Source: Dysidea avara (lineage: Eukaryota; Porifera; Demospongiae; Dictyoceratida; Dysideidae). Taken from it: a DNA stretch of 64,000 bases. The stretch is from the NCBI RefSeq assembly GCF_963678975.1, contig NC_089274.1, forward strand, positions 21,723,133-21,787,132. Reading direction: 5' to 3'. Every line of letters begins with the position of its first letter. Position 1 is the first letter of the stretch. Position numbers and translations under genes: made by a program. This document shows, piece by piece, positions 28,261 through 38,537 of this stretch. The notes below the pieces were generated by a model. That model ran no database searches. It was not told where the DNA came from and worked only from the letters and a program-made list of their open reading frames with translations.

Positions 28261-28519
28261 TTAGGTGACTGTTCTATTAGAGTATCTCGATCTTGTCCAC
28301 GTACGCATACTAGTAATTATAAGGCCACTTCGAAGACCACAGTGGAACGGCCGGGAAGCTAGGTCGGCACAGTGGGGCACTTTGTGCCTAGCCCCACGAC
28401 TTCTCAAAAATCTATGATCGAGTCTATGATAAAGCCAGTGGGGGACAACTTATGGCAGAGGGGGGCCAACTGTGGCGGCGTAAGTTGTCCGGGGGGGACA
28501 AGTTGCAGTGCTGCAAGTA
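28260..28519. repeat. Palindromic-array repeat, left half (split by the LINE)
   Basis: A copy of the dispersed motif (28267-28295) is followed by GC-rich sequence with GTTGTCCGGGGGGGACAAGT (28483-28502) and GCAGTGCTGCAAGTA. This is the same type of array as at 24215-24345. It stops at AAGTA, where the LINE begins, and resumes at 32564. Confidence 0.7.
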
Positions 28520-28698
28520 AAATTATACGTGGTTATGTGATTGTGGCTTATGATTTTACTGCTTTCTTATATCAATCTTTATAACCTTTGCCTACCCCGT
28601 ATTTACCGTTGGTGTTTCTTACTTTACCTTGGAGAGTGCTTAAGTGTGGTGACTGCGGTTGTTCTTCGCGTTTGTTCGACGGCGGGCATTAATTAGAA

Positions 28699-29601
28699 AT
28701 GTCGGAAGAACAAACTGGAACTTCTCAACCAGAGAAGCGGCGTAGACCTGAAGACGATGATAACAATTGTCCCTCCTGTGCGGAGGATGTTTTGGATAAC
28801 GGAGTGCAGTGTCAGTGGTGTGGTTCCTGGGAGCACTTTAAGTGTGCTAGAATGAGTAAAGGTGAATATGATATGTTGTCCTTAAACTCCCCTCGTATCA
28901 TGTTTTTTTGTTGTCAATGTCAGCCTAAGGTTAATAGTGCTTTTGAATTTTTTGACAAAATGTTTGCCAGGCAGGACTTGTTTGATAGGAGGCTCCAAAG
29001 AATAGAACACAAACTCGATGGATTGTCTGAAGGAGTCTGTGAAGTTCAAGAGGGTAATGAGATGTCCACTGATGCCAATGAGGATAATAGTGTGTTGCCA
29101 AAACCTGGCCTTCTACCTAGAGTTGAATCGTTGTCTGTTGGTGGTATTTCATCTGCTGTGGCATCTGTTCTGAATGAAGAAAAAGATAAAGAAAAGAGGA
29201 AGTTGAATGTTATTCTTCACAATGTTACCGAACCCACTGCTGATGACGGTCAGTCTAGGAAGAAGGAAGATATTGATCATGTTTCTAGTATTTTTCACAA
29301 ATCATTGGGTGTGCCTGCTCAAATCACTAATGCTGTAAGGTTGGGTAAAAGAGGCGACAAGCCTCGTTTGCTGAAGATCTCAGTTGACTCATTAAAGTCT
29401 AAGGCTTCGATTCTTCGAAATTGTACCAAGTTGAGAGGTAAGGACGTCCCTAAACATCTGTCCAAAGTTTTTATCACTCCTGATATGACCCCCAAAGAGA
29501 GGGAATGCAATAAGTCTTTGAGAAATCAGCTTGCTGATCTTAACAAGAATGGAAAGAACTATAGGATAAAAAACGGCAAGATAGTGCGGAAGAACAACTG
29601 A
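28699..29601 (+). CDS. LINE ORF1 protein (PHD-like finger, RNA-binding)
   Basis: 300 residues. Residues 24-72 hold CPSC, CQWC, a His in WEHFKC, and CCQC, a PHD/zf-like Cys-His pattern (C-x2-C-x9-C-x2-C-x4-H-x2-C...C-x-C). Residues near 95-115 (FDRRLQRIEHKLDGLSEGV) look like a short coiled coil. The C-terminal third (KRKLNVILHNVTEP, VRLGKRGDKPRLLKISVDS, PKERECNKSLRNQL) resembles the RRM-plus-C-terminal domain of LINE ORF1 proteins. It would bind element RNA to form the ribonucleoprotein. No internal stop is present. The ORF2 frame is open across the ORF1 stop. Confidence 0.88.
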   Translation: MSEEQTGTSQPEKRRRPEDDDNNCPSCAEDVLDNGVQCQWCGSWEHFKCARMSKGEYDMLSLNSPRIMFFCCQCQPKVNSAFEFFDKMFARQDLFDRRLQRIEHKLDGLSEGVCEVQEGNEMSTDANEDNSVLPKPGLLPRVESLSVGGISSAVASVLNEEKDKEKRKLNVILHNVTEPTADDGQSRKKEDIDHVSSIFHKSLGVPAQITNAVRLGKRGDKPRLLKISVDSLKSKASILRNCTKLRGKDVPKHLSKVFITPDMTPKERECNKSLRNQLADLNKNGKNYRIKNGKIVRKNN

Positions 29602-29657
29602 GTTGTTCTATCCGCACTGATAATCATGAGAAGATTCGGAATGTGTCTAGCTATACC

Positions 29658-32504
29658 ATGTCTGCTATTACTTGTCTTTTTACCAACACTCAAAGTATTA
29701 TGAATAAGTTTCCTGAACTACAAGCAGTTGTGTATGATCATTCTCCACTGATTATTGGAATAGCAGAGTCTTGGTGTACCAGTTCCATTGGCGATGCTGA
29801 ACTCTGCTTAAATGGTTACAACCTTTTCCGTGACGATCGACCATCTGGAGTTGGCGGTGGAGTTGTGCTTTATGTACATTCTTCACTGTCAGCTATTCCA
29901 TGTAAAGTTTTATCTGATGTAGGTTTTGAGAATTCCTTGTGGTGTTTAGTTACACTTTCCTCCGCTGAAGTTCTCCTTGTTGGTGTCGTTTATAGAGCTC
30001 CATCTTCATCTAACATAAATAATCAAAAACTATTATCTATCATTGGTAGACTTTACGAGCTAGTCAACTTTACCCACCTTTTAATTATGGGTGACTTTAA
30101 TTTTCCAACTATCAATTGGGCTGAAAGCTATTGTGCTGGTAGTGATAGTTCTGCAGCATCCACATTTTTTGACACTGTTCAAGACAGTTTTTTAGTCCAG
30201 CATGTTGCCAGTAGTACACGTCACAGACAGGGCCAACAGCCTTCACTTTTGGATTTAATATTTACCCTTGACCCAAACTCTATTGATGAAGTCACACATC
30301 TATCCCCTCTAGGTAGTAGTGACCATGTTTGTTTACTGTGGAAATTTAAGTGTTTTGATGATTTGCCTTCCAAAAAGAGTGTCCCTATGTACAATTACAG
30401 AAAAGGTAATTACGGGGCTATGAATGATTACTTTGGGAGTATCAACTGGTCTGAAGTTCTGTCTGGCAATGTTCATGATGATTGGCATGTGTTTAAGGTG
30501 ACAGTTCAAGATGCCATAGCTAAATACATCCCGACTTCCATTCCTAAAAATAATAAACCTACTCCTTGGTGGTCCAAAAACCTCTCTAAAGCCATTAAAG
30601 CTAAGCAACTTTCCTTTACCAAATATAAACATTCCAAATCAAGATCTGATTATGCCACCTATGCAGCAAAACGCAATGATGTCAAATGTAAGATACGATC
30701 TGCTAGAAATTCTTATGAACGGTCCCTGTTAGACAAGCTTCGTTCTAATCCAAAAGCGCTGTACAGTTACATTAAGTCTAAACAGAAGATTAGACCTAGT
30801 ATTGGCCCATTGATAAAGAGTGATGGTTCTCTCACTGCTGATGACCAGGAGGTGACTGAAACCCTAAACCAATTCTTTGAGTCAACATTTACCAAAGAAA
30901 ATTTATCTAGCTTGCCTGTTCCCTCCTTTGTGTCTGAAGATAGTATTTGTGATATTGACATAACAGAGTCAACAGTTCTTCAGAAGCTACTTGAGCTCAA
31001 GGTTAACAAAGCTCCTGGCCCAGATGGTATACATTCTTACGTCTTAAAAGCTTGTGCTAACACACTTTATGTACCTTTAACCATTCTGTATTCTCAATCC
31101 TTATCTAGTGGTGTCCTCCCTGATGAGTGGAAACAGGCACACGTTGTTCCTGTTTTTAAAAAGGGTCAAAGAAACCAAGCTTCCAACTACAGGCCAATTA
31201 GTTTGACATCTTTAGTTGTTAAGATCCTGGAGTCTATTATACATTCTGAATTGGTAACCTTTCTTGATGGGCAAGGCATACTTAATGGTGAGCAACACGG
31301 TTTTGTTAACAGGAAGTCCTGTTTTACTAACTTGTTATCAACTTTTGAAGAGTGGACTTCTGCTTTGGATCAAGGATTTGGCATTGATGTCATATTTCTA
31401 GACTACAGTAAGGCATTTGATTCTGTACCTCATCATAGATTGATCTCCAAGTTGGAAGCATTTGGTGTTCGTGGTAATTTGTCTTTGTGGCTATCAAACT
31501 TTCTTTCCAACCGCTTCCAGAGAGTTGTGTTGAATGGTCACTTGTCGTCTTGGGCTCAGGTGGTGAGTGGAGTCCCCCAGGGGTCTGTTTTAGGGCCCTT
31601 GTTGTTTATATTATATGTTAATGACATCCCAGACCTTATTGAAAGTAATGTAAGAATGTTTGCTGATGATACAAAAATTTATTCTGTTATTCAGAGCTTT
31701 GACGATCACCTTAGGCTGCAAAGTGATGTTGACCGATTGTTGCAGTGGTCTCACACATGGTTGCTTCGGTTCAATATAGCTAAATGTAAGCTGATGCGGA
31801 TTGGTAACTCTGCTCCATTCACCTACTCTATGCTGGACAGTTCCACCAACTTACCCTTTGAAATCACAGAAGTGCAAGAAGAAAAAGATCTTGGTATTTG
31901 GTGCACTGAAGACTTGAAACCATCTCTACAGTGTCGTAAGGCTGCAGCAAAAGCTATGCAAGTTCTTGGTTTGCTAAGAAGGTCCTTCAAACTTTTTTCT
32001 GTTGACTTGTTGACTTTTTTGTACAAAATGTATGTCAGACCTCACTTGGAGTATTGCATCCAGGTCTGGAGCCCTTACTTGGCGAAAGATATTGATCTCC
32101 TAGAGAAAGTACAGAGACGTGCCACCAAGTTATTACCTAGTTTATTTGATTTACCATACGAAACTCGTCTAGAGAGACTTGGTTTATATTCACTGTATTG
32201 TAGACGTCAAAGGGGAGATCTAATTGAGACCTACAAGATATTGAATGATTACTATGACATCAACCCTACCTCATTTTTCACTTTGAGTAATACGGATACC
32301 ACCAGAGGTCACCACCGTAAACTCTTTAAATTTCGATCTCGGCTGCTAGTGAGGCATAATTTTTTCACCAACAGAGTAGTTAATTTGTGGAATTCTCTTC
32401 CAGCAGATGTTATTTCTGCACCAACCGTGGCATTGTTTAAGAAGAATCTTGATGATTTATGGAGAACAACAAGATATGGGCACTCTCAAAGGCCTGCGGC
32501 CTAG
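29658..32504 (+). CDS. LINE ORF2 protein: APE endonuclease and reverse transcriptase
   Basis: 948 residues from the first ATG; the frame is open upstream through the end of ORF1, so re-initiation or coupling is possible. Endonuclease blocks: LFTNTQSIMNK, IAESWCTS, LLIMGDFNFPTINW (about 140-155) and GSSDHVCLLW (about 219). Reverse transcriptase blocks: NKAPGPDGIHSYVLK, WKQAHVVPVFKKG, NYRPISLTSLVVKILES, GFVNRKSCFTNLL, FLDYSKAFDSVPH, VSGVPQGSVLGPLLFILYVN and the catalytic MFADDTKIYS (FADD near 668-671). A C-terminal region follows with VRPHLEYCIQVWSPYLAKD, VQRRATKLLPSL and VVNLWNSLPADV. The enzyme nicks target DNA and copies its RNA from the nick. All catalytic motifs are intact. Confidence 0.95.
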   Translation: MSAITCLFTNTQSIMNKFPELQAVVYDHSPLIIGIAESWCTSSIGDAELCLNGYNLFRDDRPSGVGGGVVLYVHSSLSAIPCKVLSDVGFENSLWCLVTLSSAEVLLVGVVYRAPSSSNINNQKLLSIIGRLYELVNFTHLLIMGDFNFPTINWAESYCAGSDSSAASTFFDTVQDSFLVQHVASSTRHRQGQQPSLLDLIFTLDPNSIDEVTHLSPLGSSDHVCLLWKFKCFDDLPSKKSVPMYNYRKGNYGAMNDYFGSINWSEVLSGNVHDDWHVFKVTVQDAIAKYIPTSIPKNNKPTPWWSKNLSKAIKAKQLSFTKYKHSKSRSDYATYAAKRNDVKCKIRSARNSYERSLLDKLRSNPKALYSYIKSKQKIRPSIGPLIKSDGSLTADDQEVTETLNQFFESTFTKENLSSLPVPSFVSEDSICDIDITESTVLQKLLELKVNKAPGPDGIHSYVLKACANTLYVPLTILYSQSLSSGVLPDEWKQAHVVPVFKKGQRNQASNYRPISLTSLVVKILESIIHSELVTFLDGQGILNGEQHGFVNRKSCFTNLLSTFEEWTSALDQGFGIDVIFLDYSKAFDSVPHHRLISKLEAFGVRGNLSLWLSNFLSNRFQRVVLNGHLSSWAQVVSGVPQGSVLGPLLFILYVNDIPDLIESNVRMFADDTKIYSVIQSFDDHLRLQSDVDRLLQWSHTWLLRFNIAKCKLMRIGNSAPFTYSMLDSSTNLPFEITEVQEEKDLGIWCTEDLKPSLQCRKAAAKAMQVLGLLRRSFKLFSVDLLTFLYKMYVRPHLEYCIQVWSPYLAKDIDLLEKVQRRATKLLPSLFDLPYETRLERLGLYSLYCRRQRGDLIETYKILNDYYDINPTSFFTLSNTDTTRGHHRKLFKFRSRLLVRHNFFTNRVVNLWNSLPADVISAPTVALFKKNLDDLWRTTRYGHSQRPAA

Positions 32505-32563
32505 CTTGACAGTCTTGTACTGCCAAGCAATTTTTGTCCATTAATAATAATAATAATAATAAA

Positions 32564-32660
32564 AAGTAGTCCGGGGGGACCAAGTATGGTTGCTGCAACT
32601 GGTCCGGGGGGACCGATTTTGGGGGAACCGGTTGTAGCATGACAGATCCCACGTGACTGG
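32564..32660. repeat. Palindromic-array repeat, right half
   Basis: AAGTAGTCCGGGGGGACCAA and, after a GTTGCTGCAA spacer, CTGGTCCGGGGGGACC repeat the 24215-24345 pattern. It continues the array interrupted at 28519. Confidence 0.75.
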
Positions 32661-33774
32661 CAGATGGGGCTCTTACGTGGTTGCTTTGCACAGCAACTGA
32701 TTACGAGCACACAGGCCGAATGCTGAATTGAGTTGCCTCAGCATTTGTTTCCTTCCCTCCATACGTGGGGGTGCTAAACCCCCCTGTGCGTCAAATGCAC
32801 ACCAGAATTCCCCAGATCCCTACATTGTGCTAATTTAAGCCTACAGCACAGCTCATTGTCACACTAACACTTCTGCAAGCCTGTAGAGCTTGTCCAGTTT
32901 ATAATAGTGGAGGTAGAAACAAAAGTAAATAGGGAGGGATCTATGGCAAGCTATCAGTAACAAAATTTATCATGTTTTCAATCTAAAAATGTATATCTCA
33001 ACACGTACATATGTACATCTCAACATGTACACTTTAAAATGTACATCTAATAACATCTTAACGTTGCATTGTAGCTGAAAAGTACATCTATATATATGTA
33101 CATCTCAACACGTATTATGTACATCTCAACATGTACACTTTAAAATGTACATCTAAATACGTACGTATGCTTTAATATGTATACATCTCAACACGTAGCT
33201 ACGCATTAAAAAGCACATGTACGTTACAGTACATTAGTATGCAGTAGCTACCAGAAAATTCTGTGTACCTGGTCTAGTGCGCATGCTCACTGTCCATATT
33301 TCTGTGTATGCGGAAGAGCACGTGGTGACGTTAATATGTTGTCAAGGTAATGTCTAACAAGTCAGCTGAAGAAAAGGCAATGAAAGAGAAACAATTGATC
33401 TCTACTAATATTGAATTGTGGTCTTCCTAGGTTTCCGGTTGACACTGGTGTTGTGCGGTAGCTCAAAGATCCATCAAGATAAGAGTCTACTATGTCCTGG
33501 TACTCTTCTTATTTATAGTACAATACCCTCAAACATCCTACAAGATCATTCAACATGGAACAATAGCCATCTAGAGTGGAATCCTCCCCTAAACGACCAT
33601 GAACGGTAGTGCAGGCAATGATTATTATTTTTTTGATTTGTCAAAAGAGACCGTAGGGTGACACCAAAAGGCAGAGCCTGTACAAGGGTGTTTCCCTAGA
33701 AGATACAAAACTAAAAACGGAAGGGACAAATACAGAGAAAATACAGCTACAAAAACCAAGAAAGAACACACATG

Positions 33775-34003
33775 AAGTTTCTCCATTACCAGCCTACCAT
33801 AGATTGTTTAAGTATTCCTTTTTTCCACGCACCATTCCTGAATGGAACCAATTGCCTTCAGATATTGTTCATGCCGATCAATTAGATAGTTTCAGAACTT
33901 TGCTGAACAGATACTATAATTCATATTTGTAATTGTACTTGTAAATTAGCTTCATGCCCCAGGTGGGCTCTGCTAATCAAATATATAATAATAATAATAA
34001 AAT
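33775..34003 (+). mobile_element. LINE 3'-end fragment, plus strand
   Basis: Reads LPAYHRLFKYSFFPRTIPEW followed by NQLPSDIV and a stop, then a 3' UTR ending in TAATAATAATAATAAA. It is the terminal ORF2 block of a CR1/Jockey-like LINE, cut off on its 5' side. Confidence 0.7.
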
Positions 34004-34009
34004 AATAAT

Positions 34010-35480
34010 AATAACATATACATATAAATTAATTACAACAAAACAGCTTATACACAGCTTGGCGAAACTTAGACGAGCTGAGATCAAATACATCACACGG
34101 TAGAGTGTTCCATAAAAAAGTGTTCACAAAGAAAGAGTGTCTATGAGAATTGATAGAAGACTGTAGTGGAACAAGGGAGAGAGGATGCGCTCAAGTACAA
34201 GACGTATTGAAATTACAGTAATTTGATAGCTTCAAAGAATCGTATCTACCATTTAGGATGTCATAAAACATAGCCATGCTCAAATAATTCCTTCGAGATG
34301 ACAGTGTTGGCCAGTGTAATTACCTCTTGTAGACAAGCATTAGAAGATTTATTCTAGCACTTATGTAATGGTGACCAACAACCTCCACAGGCCAGGGGCG
34401 GAGGAAGTAGTTGATATGAGGGGGGCTGACCAGGGATGGATCCAGACTTATGGTAAAAAAATGAACTGAAGCACTACATTGTCTCTGGATTGATAAGGTG
34501 AGACCAACAAAAAAAAAAAAGGTTGTAACCAGCTGACAATAACTCCCCACCTCACCAGCTACGAATTTATACCGATAAACTACATAAAAATCCTTACATA
34601 GCTCACTACACACTGCTCTAATACTGTGATTGCTTTATTAGAGTGACTGTTCTATTAGAGTATCTCGATCTTGATCACGGTTTTCAGCCCCACTCCAAGA
34701 AGGATAATTTCGCGTGATGTCATTCTGAGGGGAGGTTTCAGCCCCCTAGCCCCCCCCCCCCTTTTCCGCCGCCTATGCCACAGGCCCAACGTGCAGCACA
34801 TCGTTGGACAGATTCCACTGTGGACTTATTAGAGACAGTGTGAGGATTCCACACGGTGCAAGCGTACTCTAGTGAAGGTCGTACTAAAGACTTATAAGCC
34901 ATGCATTTGGCCTCAGTTGTAGCACCCCATAAAGTGTGACGTAGAAAATTCAAAGACTTGCTGGCTTTGGCTGCAACATACTTGCAGTGGTGTGACCATG
35001 ACAAATTTGATTGAAAGAAAACTCCCAAATATTTACCAGAGGACTTCCAGTATAGAAGAGAGCGGTTTATGAAATAAATCATAAGATATTTTCTTGCCGG
35101 TGGTGTTTATTTGAAATAAGAAAAGCTTCACATTTGGATGCATTCAATTGAAGTTGCCACTTGTCTGCCAATCACAAATGCGATCAAGGTCCTCTTGTAA
35201 CAATTTACAGTCAGATTCACACTTAATTTTCCTTTACAAGGTGACATCATCTGCATAGAGTTTTAATTTAGAGTGCTTGACAACACTGTGCAAATCATCA
35301 ATATATAGTAAAAACAAGGGGCCTAAAACAGACCCTTGAGGAACTCCTGATTTAACACTTAACCAATCCAAAAAAGCACCATTCTAGTTCCATTAACAGT
35401 TTGGTTATTTCATCAAAAAAGAAGTGACCACTTCCATATTCTAGCCGACCACACTGTGCTCATTAATTAGGACCTACGAA
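34010..35480 (-). mobile_element. LINE fragment split by a hAT-like element
   Basis: Minus-strand blocks include YLGVFFQSNLSWSHHCKYVA, VRPSLEYACTVWNPHTVSN and VQRCAARWA, with more upstream reverse transcriptase remnants (GVPQGSVLGPLFLLYIDDLH-like, frameshifted) near 35350-35280. The order matches the C-terminal half of a CR1/Jockey-like ORF2. It is interrupted by the 34393-34777 element. Confidence 0.75.
34393..34777. mobile_element. Non-autonomous hAT-like element of 385 bp
   Basis: The ends CAGGGGCGGAGGAAG and CCGCCGCCTATG are inverted and imperfect. CCACAGGC at 34385-34392 and 34778-34785 is an exact 8-bp target duplication. Near 34627-34675 it carries a pair of the dispersed motif. It is inserted in the minus-strand LINE fragment, so it is younger than that LINE. 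Confidence 0.87.
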
Positions 35481-35711
35481 AACAATGTGTGCGCTAATTA
35501 TATAGGAACTAATTTCTTGTGAGATTGGTGCACGCGCTAGTACATTTTTTTAAAGTGTACGTGTTAAGATGTACATATGTACGTATTGAGATGTACATAT
35601 GTACGTGTTGAGATGTACATATATATGTGTTGAGATGTACATATGTACGTGTTGAGATGTACATTTTTAGATTGAAAACATGATAAATTTTGTTACTGAT
35701 AGCTTGCCATA

Positions 35712-36560
35712 CGCCCGCTTATCTGTACAGAGCAGACAGCTGTCGCCTTAAGTTAGCACCTTTTAACCTCCGGTTAAACTTGTATTAGAACTCAAAATGG
35801 CGTCTGAAGGGCCACCACCATGGCAAATATGGACCCTTGTATGGCTTCGTGTGACATCAGAGGGCGCTTACTGTTCTAAATGAATACCGCAGTACCGTAC
35901 GCAAGGAAATTTTGACGTCAAAAAAATTTTCACAATTGTGCAAATTTGACGAATTAAAAGTTGACGAAATGTTTGGACTTGCCTAAGCGCCTTCAAAATG
36001 TGTTTACTAAAGACTGGTTTTACATGCTTTTGCACAGCACAAAGTACAGAGGCGCTTAATCAGTTAAAGTTTGACCATAGATAATAGACACCCCATACAA
36101 CAGACAACAGACCATCATTAATTCTTGCATCATACATGTGACTGTTTTATTAGAATGGTCATGATCTCAATCTTTTGTGCTATACGCAAAAGTTAGAAGG
36201 CACCTGCTCCCTCAGCCCTCACCCACTGTTCCACACTGCATGCTATTTGGTATAGTTTGACCACTAATGGAATACACATGTGTTGTCTGGGACCGACATT
36301 ACATTATGCAAATATCACTTTTAGAGGCATGCTGCAAGGTGGGTCCTTTCTGACTACAGCTATCACAATAGTGTCAGGGCTATGCTGGAACAGCTTAATT
36401 GGTTACCATTAGGAAGCAACAAAGCTTTTAACAAATAAAGTATGGCATGATTGGCATGGCTTATCTCTACCTGATCACTATCACTTCACCACTACACATA
36501 CTAGACAACATCACCAATTCCACTTGATGGTACCATTTACAAGCACCACTAGCTACATAT
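35712..36560. other. Gene-free stretch with a one-ended MITE copy
   Basis: TACCGTACGCAAGGAAATTT at 35893 is the end of the MITE found whole at 42902-43104; the other end is missing. A copy of the dispersed motif (with TTTTATTAGAAT) is near 36138. No gene is seen. Confidence 0.55.
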
Positions 36561-36599
36561 AGAAGTCATAAGTGAATGTTTGTAATGTATTCATTTATA

Positions 36600-37085
36600 C
36601 TGTAAAAGCATGTGTACTTGTCAAGGACACATGCGACATGTGCCAGACTAATGCCCAATGGGATAAAGTATCCAGATCCCTTTGCAGTGAGACAGAGTCC
36701 TGAATAACTCGATACAATAGGCAATCATTGGCAAAAAGTTTTATATTACTTGTGGAGCCAATACGGTATCCTGAGGTACTCCAGATGCTACAGGGACATA
36801 ATTAGATGATTCCCCATCAAGTAAGACTCGTCTGCATACTGTGAGCCACTTTTCAATCCAGTGGATGGCTTGACTGTCTATATGATAAAACTCTAGCTTT
36901 TTAAATAGGCAACAGTACAGTGCGGTATGGTATTGAATGCCTTTGAAAAGTCTACTGAACTTGTAGATTATAATCCATATGCTGAAATCTACTGAACTTG
37001 TAGATTATAATCCATATACCGAAAAGTTTCAGCAGGTCTTCCAAGTCACAAAAGTAACCTGTTCTAAAACCATGTAGCACATCAC
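36600..37085 (-). mobile_element. LINE reverse transcriptase fragment
   Basis: Minus-strand reading gives KAFNTIPHCTVACLFKKLEF, HIDSQAIHWIEKWLTVCRR and VASGVPQ-like blocks, all frame-broken. A 34-bp tandem duplication (CTACTGAACTTGTAGATTAT unit) lies at 36951-37020. It ends about 125 bp upstream of the first CmcI-like gene. Confidence 0.7.
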
Positions 37086-37207
37086 TATTATCTATGGTAT
37101 CTATAGCCGTAATGCGCAGGTGCTTATTTTATGAGGCGCTTGCACGACGTAGGTGTGTCTCTCCAGAATTGGCTCTGCGCGTGAAATAATCAATCTTTCG
37201 AGCCAAA

Positions 37208-38098
37208 ATGTTGCGTGCTACCATTTTACCTTCTGGTACAGCTGTGAGAGTGCTGCGATCGTGGGTGAGATTTCCTAGATCACTGTCGTTTTGTCGTAAG
37301 TACTCGTCGGGAGATGATATTAGTCAGGTGGCACAGTACCCGCGAGCAATTCAAGAGGGCAACACGAAGCTACAGCAGCTACTGACTAGTCCAACTCGTT
37401 ACCAAAAAATCACTGAGAGAGAGGACCGCAGCGATATACCAATATCTGTTTACAACGACAGCATATGTCTTGGAAAGTACATCACTCTCTATCGTGATGC
37501 TGTTATCATAAAAAACCCGCAGGAGCTGAGCGTGTATCATCAGTTCTTTTATCACGTGAGGCCAAGTACAGTGATAGAGTTGGGAACATTCAGTGGAGCA
37601 AGTGCAGTTTGGTATGCTGACACTGCCACAATACTAGGTCTTGACTGTCACGTGTACTCACTGGACATTGATCACACGTTGATTCATGACACCATCAAGA
37701 AGACAAAGCCAGACAATGTCACTTTCATCCTTGGTGACTGCAACAAAATAGAGGAGGCTTTTCCGTCATCCATGTTGCAAACCCTGCCCCATCCCTGGCT
37801 GGTTATTGAGGATGCACATCACAATAGTATCAACGTGTTGAAGTATATTAACAGTTTCATGAAAGCTGGTGACTACATTGTCGTGGAAGATACTGACCCT
37901 CGTGCACCGTCCAAGACAGGTTTGCACTTCACGTTCACTGCAGAGGAATGTGAACCAAGTGGACCTGAAAAATTAAACATGTTGAAAACATTTGTAAAGG
38001 AACACGGTTGTGACTATCTGGTTGACAGCTTCTTTACTGATTTCTATGCTTACAATTGTACCTGGCATTGGCACGGATTTCTTAGGAGAATGCAGTGA
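37208..38098 (+). CDS. CmcI-like class I methyltransferase, copy 1
   Basis: Intronless, 296 residues. The core resembles the CmcI / rhamnosyl O-methyltransferase group (cephalosporin hydroxylase family): VIELGTFSGASAVWYADTA is the SAM-binding motif I, VYSLDIDH is motif II, and HPWLVIEDAHHNSINVLKYI with GDYIVVEDTDP matches the CmcI stretch HPLIFIDDAHANTFNIMKW...GDYFIIEDM as I recall it, including acidic metal-binding positions. It probably transfers a methyl group from SAM to an unknown small substrate. The N-terminus (MLRATILPSGTAVRVLRSWV, then RFPRSLSFCRKYSS) is basic, hydroxylated and lacks acids, suggesting mitochondrial import. The tail SFFTDFYAYNCTWHWHGFLR is shared with copy 2. The family is known mainly from bacteria, so transfer is possible but unproven. 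Confidence 0.8.
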   Translation: MLRATILPSGTAVRVLRSWVRFPRSLSFCRKYSSGDDISQVAQYPRAIQEGNTKLQQLLTSPTRYQKITEREDRSDIPISVYNDSICLGKYITLYRDAVIIKNPQELSVYHQFFYHVRPSTVIELGTFSGASAVWYADTATILGLDCHVYSLDIDHTLIHDTIKKTKPDNVTFILGDCNKIEEAFPSSMLQTLPHPWLVIEDAHHNSINVLKYINSFMKAGDYIVVEDTDPRAPSKTGLHFTFTAEECEPSGPEKLNMLKTFVKEHGCDYLVDSFFTDFYAYNCTWHWHGFLRRMQ

Positions 38099-38537
38099 AC
38101 ATGCAATAGCTATTTTGTGTGTTATAACATAATGCATAGCCATATTTCAGCATGCAGGCAGTGAGGGTGTTAATTAATTAATATCTGTTGAATGATTAAT
38201 TTAACCTCATGGTAATAGGCATGATGATTAGTAATTGTAGTATGATTATGCGTCTTGTATGTTAAGTTCACGTGTATATGTTTGCAGCTTGGTGTACCAG
38301 TTAGGATTCTCTAGCCAGGTGCAATAAGTATTGTGAATTTGAAAATTTTGTGGCTAGTGTAATATAATATACATGTCCACCAAGAAAACGACAAAACCTA
38401 TAGTGCGACTTGTCTTCATGAATAATGTCAAGGTAGTGGCTTGTGGAAGCACTTCAACGGCTTACATAACGTGATGTACATTACGTAATCCATATTTGGT
38501 GCCTCTCCACGCCCCGTTTTACACCATCTTCCTCGTC
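38099..38537. other. Spacer between the two methyltransferase genes
   Basis: It holds the 3' UTR of copy 1 and the promoter and 5' UTR of copy 2. No repeat or further gene is seen. Confidence 0.5.

Larger units (their letters stand above)
28520..32563 (+). mobile_element. Apparently complete APE-type LINE (CR1/Jockey-like)
   Basis: A 4.04-kb element with a 5' UTR of about 180 bp, two intact ORFs and a (TAA)n 3' tail ending near 32563. AAGTA flanks both sides (28515-28519 and 32564-32568); removing the element plus one AAGTA restores CTGCAAGTAGTCCGGGGGGA, which matches the undisturbed array at 24282-24299, so the boundaries are well supported. Intact ORFs and a readable duplication suggest a recent insertion. 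The clade is inferred from domain order (zinc-finger ORF1; APE endonuclease then reverse transcriptase in ORF2). Confidence 0.9.
32942..35711. mobile_element. 2.77-kb inverted-repeat element with tandem subtermini
   Basis: The left end TATGGCAAGCTATCAGTAAC and the next ~60 bp recur inverted at 35711. Inside both ends are tandem units of about 21 bp based on TACATCTCAACACGTACATA (left to ~33205, right from ~35550). The interior contains two unrelated LINE fragments and a hAT-like element, so it is an old host for later insertions. No transposase and no clear target duplication are visible. Confidence 0.75.
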
